NCBI GenBank assembly: GCA_938075415.1
Contig: CALJHC010000003.1
Span: 868,001 to 932,000 of the forward strand
DNA: 64,000 nucleotides
Direction: 5' to 3'
Origin: an uncultured Rubripirellula sp.
GTDB lineage: Bacteria; Planctomycetota; Planctomycetia; Pirellulales; Pirellulaceae
Below the pieces are notes generated by a model. It saw only the letters and a program-made list of their open reading frames with translations, made no database searches and was not told the DNA's origin. Numbering within the stretch: the stretch's first letter is position 1; each line of letters starts with the position of its first letter. Both the position numbers and the translations under genes were made by a program. Of this stretch, positions 9,561 through 19,923 are shown piece after piece.

Positions 9561-12176
9561 CTAGTTTGCAACTAGTAGCAATGCCTCTCGCACCGCGGAT
9601 CTTCTGCTCTCGTCAAGCAACTTTGTACCGTCTAATTCTGAGACGTAAAAAACATCAGCCACCTGATCAAGGTGCGTGTCAATTTTTGCAAAATGCAATA
9701 CAACGCGCTGATCGATCAGAGCAGATGCAATACGGTAGAGCAAACCAACAGAGTCATAAGCAAAGTAAGAGAGAATGGTGTACCGGTCGACGGTATTGTT
9801 ATCAAAAACAACCTTTGTAGGCAGCAGATTCACTGATTCTGGTTCACAATCACCTTGCATGGTCCACTTCTGTTTATGGGGCGGCATGGGCAGATCGGGC
9901 GTGTTCAATAACTGACAAACGCGCTCACAAATATCATGAGTCTGTGCCTCGTTAATCTCACTTTGAGGAGACGTAGGGTCAACCGCCCAAAAGTAATCCC
10001 AAGCCACGTCACCGACCGTCTCAATGCGTGACCTTAAAATTGAAAGACCACAAGTCGTTAATGCCCCCGTTGCTCGAGCAAAGGTTCCGATTGAATGAGC
10101 CGAGTCATGTCGAATGACAGTGAACCGCACCGCTTGCAACTCGGCGTCATGGATTGCGGTGCAAAGGGTAGGCGTCTCGCCGGTGCTCACTGAATGAAAC
10201 ATCTCGATTTCGTCAGATAACTGAGATGGGTCACAATGATCCAAAAGAGAAAGCGGTAAATGGTTCAGCAAGACAAAGCTGTCCTGAGGAGCGCAGCGGC
10301 GTTGAAGCTCATCGCGAACCTTCGCTCTTCCGCTCTCCAACTCTGGATCATCGGGACTGCCAGGTAGATTTCCGGAATCGAAATATCTTCGTGTCCGGCG
10401 ATAAAGATCATCAATTAAGTTGACTTTCCAGTCAGTGGCAACGCCGGGTCCCACTGCAACCAAATCAGCGTATGTGTGAACAACCAATAGCTCCAACCGG
10501 CGAATGGACCCCACCTCTGATGCAAAATTGAGAACAATTTGTGGGTCGGTGAGGTCGTGACGAAAAGCCACAACGTTGACAGCCAGATGTTTTAAAACCA
10601 GCCACTCTAATGTTTCCGCAGCTTCGGCATCCAACCGCAAACGTTTCGCTGTCGCACGAGCGATGCGAGCACCGACGATGCAATGGTCTTCTTCGTAACC
10701 TTTTCCAATGTCATGAATTAGCAGGGCCAGGTGCAGAAGTCGCTTGTCGTCCAGCCTTCGATACCGGCGCCCCATGCCACCGGTACTATCCTGTAAGTCA
10801 GTTGCCGCCTGAACTGCTCGAAGGCTATGTGCGTCAACGGTGTATTGATGGTAGGCATTGAACTGCAGCAAACCCCTCGTTCGCTTGAATTCGGGTATCA
10901 GCTGCTCAATGATTCGTAACTCGTGCAGACGTCGCAAAAGCGGTGCGAGACGACCAGAACTGCTAAGAAGAGACAAAAACTCATCAATCGATTTCTCATC
11001 TGGTACAACAGGATCACGATCCTGCATTGCCAGTCGAATCGCTTGCCATGTCTGGTGTGAAATGCGTTTCCCATGTTGATTAGCCAGTCTCATGAGACGC
11101 AGGACATCGGACAAACTCGAAGAGAAGAGATTCAAGCAGTCTTTTTTTACCCAGATATGTGTTGGCCCTATCACAATGGACTCATCCACGCTCTTTGAAA
11201 ATATGCGTTCATAGATTCGTGAAAGCAGTGGTTGGCTGCGTGCATCATCCACAAAAAACCTAGAAGCATATCGCACGTTGCGAGTATGGGCGAAATAGTC
11301 TTGCATGAACTGCTCAACCGGCAAGAGGCTACCTTTCCCCTGATACCCCCATGACTCGGCAATCTCCATCTGAGCACCACGATCCAACACGTCTTGATTT
11401 TTCTTCTCGCGAAAGTGCAGTTCATGACGCAAACGCAATAGAAATGCGTACGCCGCGCGAACAAGACGATAATCCTCCTCAGGTAATGCACCAAGCATTG
11501 CCAGCCTCTCAAGATCCGTCTCACCGGAACGGGTGAACCCTAACCAACGAATCAGCTGTATATCCCTCAGTGCACCTCTGGATCTCTTTACATTCGGGCG
11601 AAGTAAATAACTCGTCTCACCCCACTTGCGACGCTCTTTGACCCTGGCGTCAACAACACCGCGAATCAACCTCGAACCTCGACGGTTGGCGCCACGGCAA
11701 AATGCGTAGAAGTATTTTGAATAGAGCTGAAGGCTACCTGCCAATAATCGTGATTCAGCAAGTGAGGAATAAATCACCGGGTCGGCCCAGGCCATTCGGC
11801 ATGCCTCGTCTGACATTCGAATGGAAAGACCAGGAGTGATGCCAGAATCGGCAAGATCTCGCGTCAGGTTACCTGCCAGCTTATTGGCGAGTGGTTCACT
11901 CGACCGTATTGTCAAAATCATCAGGTCGGCGTCGGAATAGGGTGCCAGATCTCTCCGCCCAAAACCACCATGTGCAACCAAAGACAGTCCACTTAATCGC
12001 TGGTCGCCTGAATGCTCATCGATTGCCTCATTCCAGATTTCCAAGACCACATCGTCGTAGACATCAGCCAATAAACTTGAAACCTGCATCCCGGGCGTTC
12101 CCGCCGAATGACGCTCATACGCCTTCAACCTGCCTTCTTGAAGTAATTCGCGACATCGATGAACAATCGATCGCAT
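9561..12176 (-). CDS. glnD: [Protein-PII] uridylyltransferase / uridylyl-removing enzyme
   Basis: GlnD senses glutamine and adds or removes UMP on the PII protein. The 871-residue length fits the family (about 890 in E. coli). The nucleotidyltransferase signature is at about residues 69-84 (HGGFGRRDLAPYSDAD). An HD-domain motif (LLIHDIGKGYEEDH) in the middle gives the uridylyl-removing activity. The C-terminal third contains the two regions expected for ACT glutamine-sensing domains. Its substrate PII is encoded just upstream on the same strand, with a 274-base gap that may hold a separate promoter. All key motifs appear intact. Confidence 0.95.
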   Translation of the reverse strand: MRSIVHRCRELLQEGRLKAYERHSAGTPGMQVSSLLADVYDDVVLEIWNEAIDEHSGDQRLSGLSLVAHGGFGRRDLAPYSDADLMILTIRSSEPLANKLAGNLTRDLADSGITPGLSIRMSDEACRMAWADPVIYSSLAESRLLAGSLQLYSKYFYAFCRGANRRGSRLIRGVVDARVKERRKWGETSYLLRPNVKRSRGALRDIQLIRWLGFTRSGETDLERLAMLGALPEEDYRLVRAAYAFLLRLRHELHFREKKNQDVLDRGAQMEIAESWGYQGKGSLLPVEQFMQDYFAHTRNVRYASRFFVDDARSQPLLSRIYERIFSKSVDESIVIGPTHIWVKKDCLNLFSSSLSDVLRLMRLANQHGKRISHQTWQAIRLAMQDRDPVVPDEKSIDEFLSLLSSSGRLAPLLRRLHELRIIEQLIPEFKRTRGLLQFNAYHQYTVDAHSLRAVQAATDLQDSTGGMGRRYRRLDDKRLLHLALLIHDIGKGYEEDHCIVGARIARATAKRLRLDAEAAETLEWLVLKHLAVNVVAFRHDLTDPQIVLNFASEVGSIRRLELLVVHTYADLVAVGPGVATDWKVNLIDDLYRRTRRYFDSGNLPGSPDDPELESGRAKVRDELQRRCAPQDSFVLLNHLPLSLLDHCDPSQLSDEIEMFHSVSTGETPTLCTAIHDAELQAVRFTVIRHDSAHSIGTFARATGALTTCGLSILRSRIETVGDVAWDYFWAVDPTSPQSEINEAQTHDICERVCQLLNTPDLPMPPHKQKWTMQGDCEPESVNLLPTKVVFDNNTVDRYTILSYFAYDSVGLLYRIASALIDQRVVLHFAKIDTHLDQVADVFYVSELDGTKLLDESRRSAVREALLLVAN

Positions 12177-12450
12177 CTAGTCCACCATAGGAATACAAAG
12201 ATTGGGATGACACCAAGTCAACATCGAGCGTTGAGATCAGCGCAACGGGTTTGGCCGTGTGGACAATCTGATGTTCAAAAAAACAACATTCACCGGAAGT
12301 TCAATCGGTTGTATTAAGCTTCCGGCTCACGGCTATCGCCCGTGAATCACACGAGAGCAGCCCAATGAACTAAAAAAGAGAAAATGGCCAAGGCAGTTGG
12401 CAACAACTCTCCATCGGCTTGACCCAAGGTGGCTCTAGCCAGACCGAGAT

Positions 12451-12903
<453 letters not shown>

Positions 12904-13088
12904 CTAACAGAATCTAACAAGCGATCGATGCAAACGCAAAGCAGAAAAAGGATCGGAAAACGTCAAAACGGGTGGTGTAGGGTATTTTTCAGCCTTCGAG
13001 CGAAATCATCTTGGGGCTAGCATCAGAAATGTTGTTTCATCCCCAAACCAGAGAGCAACTCAGGGTATTTCCCGTAAAAGCCGATGTT

Positions 13089-13670
13089 TCACTCCTCTGA
13101 GCGTAACGAATCCAGACCAGCCCATGCGACTTCGTTATCCCCCGATTTGCGGTTAGCCACCCTTGAAAGCACGAACAACAAATCGCTTAGCCGGTTCAAA
13201 TACACAGCGAGTTCGTCCGATACTGACTGATCCGGTTGCTGACACAGCGTTACGATCCGACGCTCAGCACGTCGACAAATTCCTCTCGCCAAATGGAGTG
13301 CACAGGCTGCGGCATTTCCAGAGGGGAGGATAAACGTGGTGAGAGCATCGAGTGTTTCCTCATGCTGATCAATCCACGATTCAAGACGCCCAGTGTGAAC
13401 AGCGCCAAGAACGCGCGTCCCGTGCTTCTCAGGATCTGGAGTGGCAAGCTCGGCACCCATCGCAAATAGTTCATGTTGAATTTGAGTCAGCTGAACATCA
13501 ATTTCTTTCGTGACACCGGTGCTTCGAGCAACACCCAAAGCTGCATTCAACTCATCGACGGTTCCATATGCCTCAATGCGTACATCATCTTTGGAAACGC
13601 GTGGCCCACCAAATAATCCAGTGCTACCACGGTCACCCGTTCGGGTATAAATCTTCATCGACTCACTCAT
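13089..13670 (-). CDS. Cob(I)yrinic acid a,c-diamide adenosyltransferase (PduO type)
   Basis: This enzyme transfers the adenosyl group of ATP to cob(I)alamin, making coenzyme B12. The N-terminal ATP loop TRTGDRGSTGLFGG (about residues 9-22), the YGTVDELNA segment and the C-terminal RRAERR helix motif identify the PduO family; 193 residues is usual. It starts at MSESMKIY; the second Met is an equally possible start. No cobalamin riboswitch is visible in the 93 bases before it, and no other B12 gene is nearby. The divergent neighbour is a Nudix hydrolase. Confidence 0.93.
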   Translation of the reverse strand: MSESMKIYTRTGDRGSTGLFGGPRVSKDDVRIEAYGTVDELNAALGVARSTGVTKEIDVQLTQIQHELFAMGAELATPDPEKHGTRVLGAVHTGRLESWIDQHEETLDALTTFILPSGNAAACALHLARGICRRAERRIVTLCQQPDQSVSDELAVYLNRLSDLLFVLSRVANRKSGDNEVAWAGLDSLRSEE

Positions 13671-13763
13671 TCCATGAAAAAGACTGATAGTTCGTCACGA
13701 TCGATATGGCAATTCGGACGCGAATTGCAAATGTTTTAGGCTACTGTCCGCAATCGACAAGTC

Positions 13764-14198
13764 ATGAACCAACGAAAACCACAAACAGTCGAAGCCGCAG
13801 GGATTTTTCTCTTAGTCACCGAGCAAAAACCTTGGGAATTCGTCTTGCTCAGGCATCCGAATCGATGGGATTTGCCAAAAGGCCACTGTGATGCTGGCGA
13901 AATACCACGTGAGACTGCACTTCGAGAGCTTCGAGAGGAGACCGGAATCCACGCGGGCTCCGTCACGATCGATGAAACTTTCAAATTCGAGCTCAGCTAC
14001 TCCGTTCAATATTCGAACCGTGGAGAGGAGATCTTTCTCAAGCATGTGCGATATTTCCTGGGTTTCCTGAGCAACAAGCCAAAGCTTACGTTGACCGAGC
14101 ACTCCGGCTTCGAGTGGTTCCCCTGGTCACCCCCACACCAAATTCAGTGTGAAACCATCGACCCACTTATTGCAGCGATCGCAAAGCATCTTCAATAA
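13764..14198 (+). CDS. Nudix hydrolase (Ap4A hydrolase-like)
   Basis: A 144-residue Nudix protein. The full Nudix box is present at about residues 35-57, from GHCDAGE to REEL-type REETGI, with the conserved Gly, Glu, Arg and Glu-Glu positions. Gene order and the WDLPKGH lead-in resemble bis(5'-nucleosyl)-tetraphosphatases, which cut Ap4A-type dinucleotides, but the substrate cannot be fixed from sequence. It is divergent from the cobalamin adenosyltransferase gene. Confidence 0.9.
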   Translation: MNQRKPQTVEAAGIFLLVTEQKPWEFVLLRHPNRWDLPKGHCDAGEIPRETALRELREETGIHAGSVTIDETFKFELSYSVQYSNRGEEIFLKHVRYFLGFLSNKPKLTLTEHSGFEWFPWSPPHQIQCETIDPLIAAIAKHLQ

Positions 14199-14864
14199 GG
14201 TGACCTAACTCATTGCTAGCGATTGAAGCCTTAATCGTTCGAGCAGTTCCTATGAAAAAGGATCACTTCATTGAATCCCTACCATGACTTCTGACACCTG
14301 AAGCAGCGAAGAAAAAACGACGCTGGATATTTCGCGCCGATTCAGCAGCTGAAGGCTCTCGGTTGCTGGTCGATTTGTCGACAAGCCTCTGACACCCATC
14401 GTGCTCGCGGTCAACACTGGCCTTGCGTTCAACTCGTCAGCAGTGCCCTGCTTAAGCTGATCATTCTTCACAAGAAAAGAACCATCCAGATTGCAACCTA
14501 GACCACTTCGTTGAAGGCCACTGCAAGGTCAGCCCAAGCTGATACTCGGTCAATCGCCCGCCTGACCTAGCTTAGGGAACCCATGGATGGCTGTGCTGAG
14601 ACAACCCTTGATGAATCGATGCAACACCCGGTGCTCCAAGTGAGTGGTTTCAGTCATGAGGGTTGCAGTGATCAGCCGGATTGTCTCAATCATGCCGATT
14701 AGGTTCACATTGCTTCGGAAAAAGTAAGACACGATCAAGGTCCCTCCAAAGCGATATGACCTACCGTTTGAATGTAATCGCTCTTCCCATCCCTAGTGCG
14801 ATCACCTTTATCACACTTGGCCTCCACCCTTCTCTTCAAACGACAACGACGATCGGCAATCACC
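14199..14864. other. Long intergenic region without a confident gene
   Basis: About 665 bases lie between the Nudix gene and the next plus-strand gene. Short frames here (for example one using GTG at 14471 on the minus strand) show no signal peptide, motif or good ribosome binding site. I saw no terminator or RNA gene. Confidence 0.4.
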
Positions 14865-15557
14865 ATGGGTTTTTTGAAACGCATCCTCCGAAATGGCGGG
14901 AAAGATAACGCTGTACCCATCACATCGCGTGGCAGCTTCGAAACATTGAGTAATGATGAATTGCAAGCTCACATGGGAATCCGCTCGTATGGTTTATTCG
15001 AACTAACCGACGCCGTGCGACCATCCTATGATCTACAAGTCGTTCCCATGCAAGGCTTTCGATTCGATGAATACAAGGACGATAATACCGGCGTAAAAAC
15101 ACCGGCAATTATGGCTTCCGTAAGCCGCCGTCATATCATGGACCTGTTTCTTGAGCTCATTGATGTACTTGGGCCGGTTGTCGATGTCGTTCTTGAATCG
15201 AGCCACCGAGTGCAGAATTCGCACGAGGAACTCTACCGAGAGCACATTGACTCGGCTGTACTCAAAAGCACCTTGTTGGAATTCGAGGACTTGTTGCTGA
15301 ACGATGGCTGCACTGGTATTGCGGTGATCAACCCGACAAAACGCCAAGAAGTGCAATTAGACGAACATAAATTACTAGTGATGTATGGTCGCCCACTCGA
15401 TGAATTTGCCGCGACGCTGATCCAAGAGGATGTCTACCCCAACAAGGAAATTCAATTCATCACCGAAGCCGAACACGTCCACAGCAGTAGCGAACGAATG
15501 CATGACCGATTTAACATCCTACGAAATCGACTCGGAATCGACTCAGAAGTCACCTAA
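14865..15557 (+). CDS. Unknown protein, probably planctomycete-specific
   Basis: A 230-residue cytoplasmic-looking protein with no signal peptide and no transmembrane helix. A GTG at 14796 gives a longer frame, but the ATG at 14865 starts a better N-terminus (MGFLKRILRNGG). The composition is acidic and mixed alpha/beta, with a helical segment near residues 80-130 (HIMDLFLELIDVLGPVVDVV). No catalytic motif was recognised. The ordered, non-repetitive sequence argues for a genuine folded protein. It stands alone between gaps, so context gives no functional clue. Confidence 0.7.
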   Translation: MGFLKRILRNGGKDNAVPITSRGSFETLSNDELQAHMGIRSYGLFELTDAVRPSYDLQVVPMQGFRFDEYKDDNTGVKTPAIMASVSRRHIMDLFLELIDVLGPVVDVVLESSHRVQNSHEELYREHIDSAVLKSTLLEFEDLLLNDGCTGIAVINPTKRQEVQLDEHKLLVMYGRPLDEFAATLIQEDVYPNKEIQFITEAEHVHSSSERMHDRFNILRNRLGIDSEVT

Positions 15558-15665
15558 CATTGGCAAAATCTCGCTGCCGAGAACTGATCGACAACCTAAC
15601 TAGTTTCTGAGATAATTTGCGGAAGCCACAATCCAAGGCACACTGCCACAAGTATCTGAGCAACG

Positions 15666-16193
15666 ATGATCTTAATTCTGAGCGCGAGCCTTCACCCTGA
15701 CAGTCGAAGTCGCATCTTGGCAAATCTGGCAAAATCAAAGCTGGAGGAGTCCTCTGAGGAAGCTGTCTTATTTGACCTGTCTCTCAAGCCGCTTCCGTTG
15801 TGTGATGGAATGACAGCATACGCTGATCCGAACGTCAAAGAACTAGCGTCTTTCGTCAAGCAAGCAGACGCGGTTTTAATCGCGTCACCAGTTTACAACT
15901 ACGACGTGAATGCGGCAGCGAAGAACGCGATTGAGCTGACCGGCCGATCTTGGACCGGAAAACTTGTAGGGTTCATGCTGGCAGCTGGAGGACCCGGAAG
16001 CTACATGTCTGCCATGGGTGTCGCCAACAGTCTGATGTTGGACTTTCGATGCCTGATCATCCCACGATTCATCTACGCTCTTGGAGATGCATTTGAGGGG
16101 AATGAACTGACTAGCGAAGATATCAATCAGCGACTAGACGATTTGATTCGAGAGCTTACGCTCTTAAAATCGGCATTAAAAAAGATTAGTTAA
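15666..16193 (+). CDS. NADPH-dependent FMN reductase family protein
   Basis: A 175-residue flavodoxin-fold protein. The phosphate-binding loop for FMN (LSASLHPDSRSR, residues 5-16), the ASPVYNYDVNAAAKNAIEL stretch and the GGPGSY motif match the family that reduces FMN, quinones or azo compounds with NAD(P)H in the cytoplasm. It ends 18 bases before the convergent nadD stop. NAD metabolism next door fits but does not prove a link. The substrate is unknown. Confidence 0.88.
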   Translation: MILILSASLHPDSRSRILANLAKSKLEESSEEAVLFDLSLKPLPLCDGMTAYADPNVKELASFVKQADAVLIASPVYNYDVNAAAKNAIELTGRSWTGKLVGFMLAAGGPGSYMSAMGVANSLMLDFRCLIIPRFIYALGDAFEGNELTSEDINQRLDDLIRELTLLKSALKKIS

Positions 16194-16211
16194 TCATCAG
16201 GGCAAGATCGT

Positions 16212-16829
16212 TCAAGCCTCTTCACCAAGATAGAGTTTCTCCGATCTCATGAACGCCTCGACGGCTCTGGGTAATCGGAAGCGAATACTGCGTCCGTCTT
16301 TAATACGATCTCGTATTTCAGAACTGGACAGTTCAATCTGCGGCATGGCAACCTGACTGTTTTTAAAGAGCTGCACCCGATCATCGGAAACAATTCCTCG
16401 AAGCACTCCATAGTCTGGCGCATTCTCGCCGCCACGAGCCACCACGGCCAATGTGACAAGATTCAACAGATCGGAGGGCTTATGCCATTGCCCCATCGAT
16501 GCAAGCGAATCTGCTCCGATGATTAGGTAGAATTCATCGTCAGGATTTTCGTTAACGATCTGGTCGACAGTCGTCAACGTGTAGCTTCTCTCACCACGAA
16601 GCAGTTCCCGATCATCAATGTGGTGACCCTTTGTTCCATCGAGAGCAAGACGCAACATTGTTAATCGTTGCTCGTTAGTTGCACGTGGTCGCTCAACTTT
16701 CAGTGGAGACTGTGCAGCTGGAATCCAACGAATTTCTTCAAGACCAAGACACTCTTTTGCCGCTTCAGCAATCAAAAGATGACCCAAGTGAACGGGATCA
16801 AATGAACCACCGTATAAACCAACTTTCAT
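16212..16829 (-). CDS. nadD: Nicotinate-nucleotide adenylyltransferase
   Basis: NadD joins nicotinate mononucleotide and ATP to make deamido-NAD in NAD synthesis. The nucleotidyltransferase motif GGSFDPVHLGH is at residues 7-17, and SSSEIRDRI near residues 170-178 is the second ATP-binding motif. The frame reaches 16868, but the ATG at 16829 has an AGGGA ribosome site and places MKVGLYGGSFDP at the family's usual N-terminus, giving 205 residues. The gene is convergent with the FMN reductase gene and divergent from priA. Confidence 0.95.
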   Translation of the reverse strand: MKVGLYGGSFDPVHLGHLLIAEAAKECLGLEEIRWIPAAQSPLKVERPRATNEQRLTMLRLALDGTKGHHIDDRELLRGERSYTLTTVDQIVNENPDDEFYLIIGADSLASMGQWHKPSDLLNLVTLAVVARGGENAPDYGVLRGIVSDDRVQLFKNSQVAMPQIELSSSEIRDRIKDGRSIRFRLPRAVEAFMRSEKLYLGEEA

Positions 16830-17054
16830 TGATCTTCCCTGTTGACTGCTAGAATGGCACGGAAACACGAATCAAAGCAAATTCATCACCGAAGATCCAG
16901 CCGGTCAGCATTTCGCTAGACTTTGGACGTGGCAGCAATGATCAATAACACCTTCCGGTGGTGAGACTCCTTTTTTTGTCCTCAAAAATCAACCACCATA
17001 TTAAAACTATTCTGCTTACCTCATCCATAAAACGTAACACAGTCCCAGTGCTTC

Positions 17055-19475
17055 ATGGCAAAGAGATCTCATCGCTCAGAAGCTAAGCCGTCTGTATCCG
17101 ATCTTGATCAGGGATTTGGAGGTTTTTCTGATGAAATGATCTCAAAAAACGATTTCCAAGAAAAGGAAATCGATTCATCCACCGCCAAGCAATCTGAACT
17201 CTTTGATTTGTCTCCGCCCCCTTGGGAATTAGCTGACGAGCCACCAGTCACTCTGGCAACCGTTGTCTTTAGCGAACCACCACATGGGCCTTATGATTAC
17301 CTCGTTCCAGAAGCAAAGCGAGCTCAATTACAACCTGGAATGCGAGTAAAAGTACCTTTGGGTAATCGTCGACAGCCGATGATTTCATGGTGTACCAAAG
17401 TGGAAACAACAGCGCGCGGGACTCGTTCGCTCCGCGAGATCAGCGAAATCATGGATGAGCAGCCATTGTGTGATCCGGCACTCGTTCGACTTGTCCTGTG
17501 GATGAGCCACTATTACCAAGCACCGGCTGGGCAAGTTTTTGACACATTGATCCCCTCAAGCGTTCGAAGCTTGGCTGGTACACGAGAAAAAATCTACTAT
17601 CAGCCGACAGGGCAAGCCAAAGACCCAGAAATAATCGACCAGCTACCGATCAAACAAAAAGCGATTATTGAGGCAATGATACGCATTGGCCAACCAATGA
17701 CCGGTGCGCAGCTGATGCTTCAGGCCAAATGCTCTCAGGATCCGATTAAACGACTTCTGAAAAAGGAACTCATCAATGCCGAAAGTCGTAGGGAAATGTC
17801 CTCGAGTACCTCAACGCGATGGAATTTGGATGATGGCGAAACAGAGCAGATTCTCGAGTTAACGTCAGATCAAGAGGAAGCCTTGCAGCAAATCACACAA
17901 GCAGTGGATTCCGAAAATTCTAAAACGCTCGTGCTGCATGGCGTAACCGGTAGTGGCAAAACTGAAATCTACATCCGAGCAATCGAACATGTGGTGAAAT
18001 TTGGCCATGGCGCGATCGTGCTTGTTCCCGAAATAAGCTTGACACCGCAAACTCGCGGTCGATTTGAGCGGCGTTTTCGATCGGTTGCAGTTCTTCACAG
18101 TCAAATGACACCAGCTGAGCGACATTATCAATGGCAGCAAATTCGTAATGGCAAGGTGCAGGTTGTGGTCGGACCACGAAGTGCCGTTTTTGCACCATTC
18201 CCAAAACTTGGCATCATTATTCTTGACGAGGAACATGACTCATCATTCAAGCAGGATACTCAACCGCGATACCATGCGAGAAAAGTCGCTTTCGCGCGAG
18301 CCTCTTCCTTGGGGATCCCACTCGTTCTTGGATCGGCAACGCCATCCTTGGAATCATGGCATGCAGCGGCCAATGGTCATGCGGAATTAATCTCGTTATC
18401 AGGACGAGTTAACGCTTTGCCAATGCCGAATGTTGAACTTGTTGATCTCAGGATCCGGGGGGAACGAACCGGTGGCGCAATCAGTCGCCCATTACACAAT
18501 GGTATTCAAGAAACATTGAAAGATAATGGGCAGGTGATGCTACTTCTAAATCGTCGGGGCTTTGCAACCAACATTCAATGTCCCGCATGCGGCTATGTGG
18601 TTGCCTGCCCTGACTGTGACCTTCCTTTAACGCATCACCGTGATGGCGGAAAAGCAATTTGTCATTACTGCGATTATACAATCGGCACACCACCCGCCTG
18701 TCCGGCGTGTCGCTTTGATGGAATTCGCTACGGTGGATTGGGTACTCAGAAATTGGAGGTGGAAATTCAATCTCGATTTCCTGATGCCAATATTGCACGG
18801 ATGGACAGCGATACGATGCGACGACCAGGCAGTCATCAGCGGGTGCTCTCCGCTTTTCGCGCAGGTGATGTCGATATCCTTCTCGGCACTCAGATGATTG
18901 CCAAAGGTTTGGACTTCCCGAATGTTCTTCTTGTTGGTGTCATCAATGCTGACAGCGCTCTTCACTTCCCCGATTTCCGAGCATCAGAACGAACGTTTCA
19001 GCTGGTGACACAAGTCGCAGGTCGAACTGGACGCGGTAATCGCCCGGGTCGGGTGGTCGTACAAACCTTCTCGCCTGAACATCCTGCAATCCAGGCCGCT
19101 TCTCGTCATGACTACCTTAAATTTGCCTCGGATGAGTTAGCAAATCGAAGTCGCTTTAACTATCCACCTTTCGGAAGTGTCGGTCGTATTATTATCAGAG
19201 GACCGGATGAAAAAATTACCGAATCAGTGGCTCAATCACTCCTCAAGCGACTCGAAGCGGTTCGCAAAGCTCTTGATGTCGAAGTGCGAATCCTCGGCCC
19301 TGCCCCGCCACCCATCACGCGGCTGCGGGGTAAATATCGATTTCATTTACTACTACAGTCCGTCAACGCGAATCACCTGGGCGAAACCATTCGTCGTGCA
19401 ACGAAAGATTTTAAAGTTCCCGACCAGAGTGAGGTACAGTTTGTTGTGGACATCGATCCCGTTGACATGTTGTAA
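17055..19475 (+). CDS. priA: Primosomal protein N' (replication restart helicase PriA)
   Basis: PriA recognises stalled forks and reloads the replicative helicase. The 806 residues show an N-terminal extension of about 70 residues of low complexity, the PriA DNA-binding region (PHGPYDYLVP), Walker A GVTGSGKTE (about residue 296-304), a DEEH Walker B motif, and eight cysteines in CPACGY, CPDCD, CHYCDY and CPACRF that bind two zinc ions. Helicase motifs continue through LLGTQMIAKGLDFPNV and QVAGRTGRG. All catalytic parts are intact. Confidence 0.97.
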   Translation: MAKRSHRSEAKPSVSDLDQGFGGFSDEMISKNDFQEKEIDSSTAKQSELFDLSPPPWELADEPPVTLATVVFSEPPHGPYDYLVPEAKRAQLQPGMRVKVPLGNRRQPMISWCTKVETTARGTRSLREISEIMDEQPLCDPALVRLVLWMSHYYQAPAGQVFDTLIPSSVRSLAGTREKIYYQPTGQAKDPEIIDQLPIKQKAIIEAMIRIGQPMTGAQLMLQAKCSQDPIKRLLKKELINAESRREMSSSTSTRWNLDDGETEQILELTSDQEEALQQITQAVDSENSKTLVLHGVTGSGKTEIYIRAIEHVVKFGHGAIVLVPEISLTPQTRGRFERRFRSVAVLHSQMTPAERHYQWQQIRNGKVQVVVGPRSAVFAPFPKLGIIILDEEHDSSFKQDTQPRYHARKVAFARASSLGIPLVLGSATPSLESWHAAANGHAELISLSGRVNALPMPNVELVDLRIRGERTGGAISRPLHNGIQETLKDNGQVMLLLNRRGFATNIQCPACGYVVACPDCDLPLTHHRDGGKAICHYCDYTIGTPPACPACRFDGIRYGGLGTQKLEVEIQSRFPDANIARMDSDTMRRPGSHQRVLSAFRAGDVDILLGTQMIAKGLDFPNVLLVGVINADSALHFPDFRASERTFQLVTQVAGRTGRGNRPGRVVVQTFSPEHPAIQAASRHDYLKFASDELANRSRFNYPPFGSVGRIIIRGPDEKITESVAQSLLKRLEAVRKALDVEVRILGPAPPPITRLRGKYRFHLLLQSVNANHLGETIRRATKDFKVPDQSEVQFVVDIDPVDML

Positions 19476-19923
19476 ACTAACAACAACCCGGTAACCGGTG
19501 CAAACCAACAAGGATCTTTCTTGCGGGGGCTCGGGTTTAATAATGAATATCAACTTGATCATCAGCGTTCACCTTTTACATTGAAACGCATCAAATTCAT
19601 TGACCTGGGCGAATCTGAGTGTCGGCGAGCAGCGATTCGCCCTTGCTTGTCAAAAACATGACCTACGAGGCAGTTCCCAAGAAGCGACGACTACTTCACC
19701 TTTCGCTCATCATTGGGTTCTCTTTTGGAACTGGGGTGATCTTTCGGAGAACCGATCCTCAAATTTAGGATTATCACTCACGGAAGTTGAAAGATTGTCG
19801 CTAATCAAATCCCCAATCATTGGCTAAACTTGGGATCAGAGTCGTCGAGTGAAGATTGAGCAAACTTCGGAAAAGATTTGCCAGTTCACTGGCAATCTTT
19901 TTCCCTCACGTTGGAATCTCTCA
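19476..19923 (+). ncRNA. Structured non-coding stretch: leader or small RNA candidate
   Basis: No convincing protein is encoded in this 448-base gap, yet it contains several hairpins: a nine-pair stem GGGCGAATC/GATTCGCCC (19607-19615 with 19634-19642), a seven-pair stem GGTTCTC/GAGAACC (19716-19722 with 19747-19753), and CCCAA/TTGGG near 19820. It ends in an intrinsic-terminator-like hairpin at 19870-19903. It may be a regulatory leader of the cold-shock-domain gene or a separate small RNA. I could not match it to RNase P RNA, tmRNA, SRP RNA or 6S RNA. Confidence 0.35.
19870..19903 (+). terminator. Intrinsic-terminator-like hairpin just before the CSD gene
   Basis: A seven-pair stem TTGCCAG/CTGGCAA with a TTCA loop extends, past one bulged T, by further pairs (AAAAGA with TCTTTT) and runs into Ts. 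It is only 20 bases upstream of the ATG at 19924, so it could act as an attenuator. Confidence 0.5.

Noticed and set aside
13671..13763. Cobalamin riboswitch before the adenosyltransferase gene
   Set aside because: The 93-base gap is too short and shows no B12-box-like sequence.
14268..14471. 67-codon minus-strand frame with GTG start
   Set aside because: Starts with GTG without a ribosome site and has no motif.
19476..19923. RNase P RNA, tmRNA or SRP RNA
   Set aside because: I looked for the conserved signature bases and tRNA-like ends of these RNAs and did not find them.
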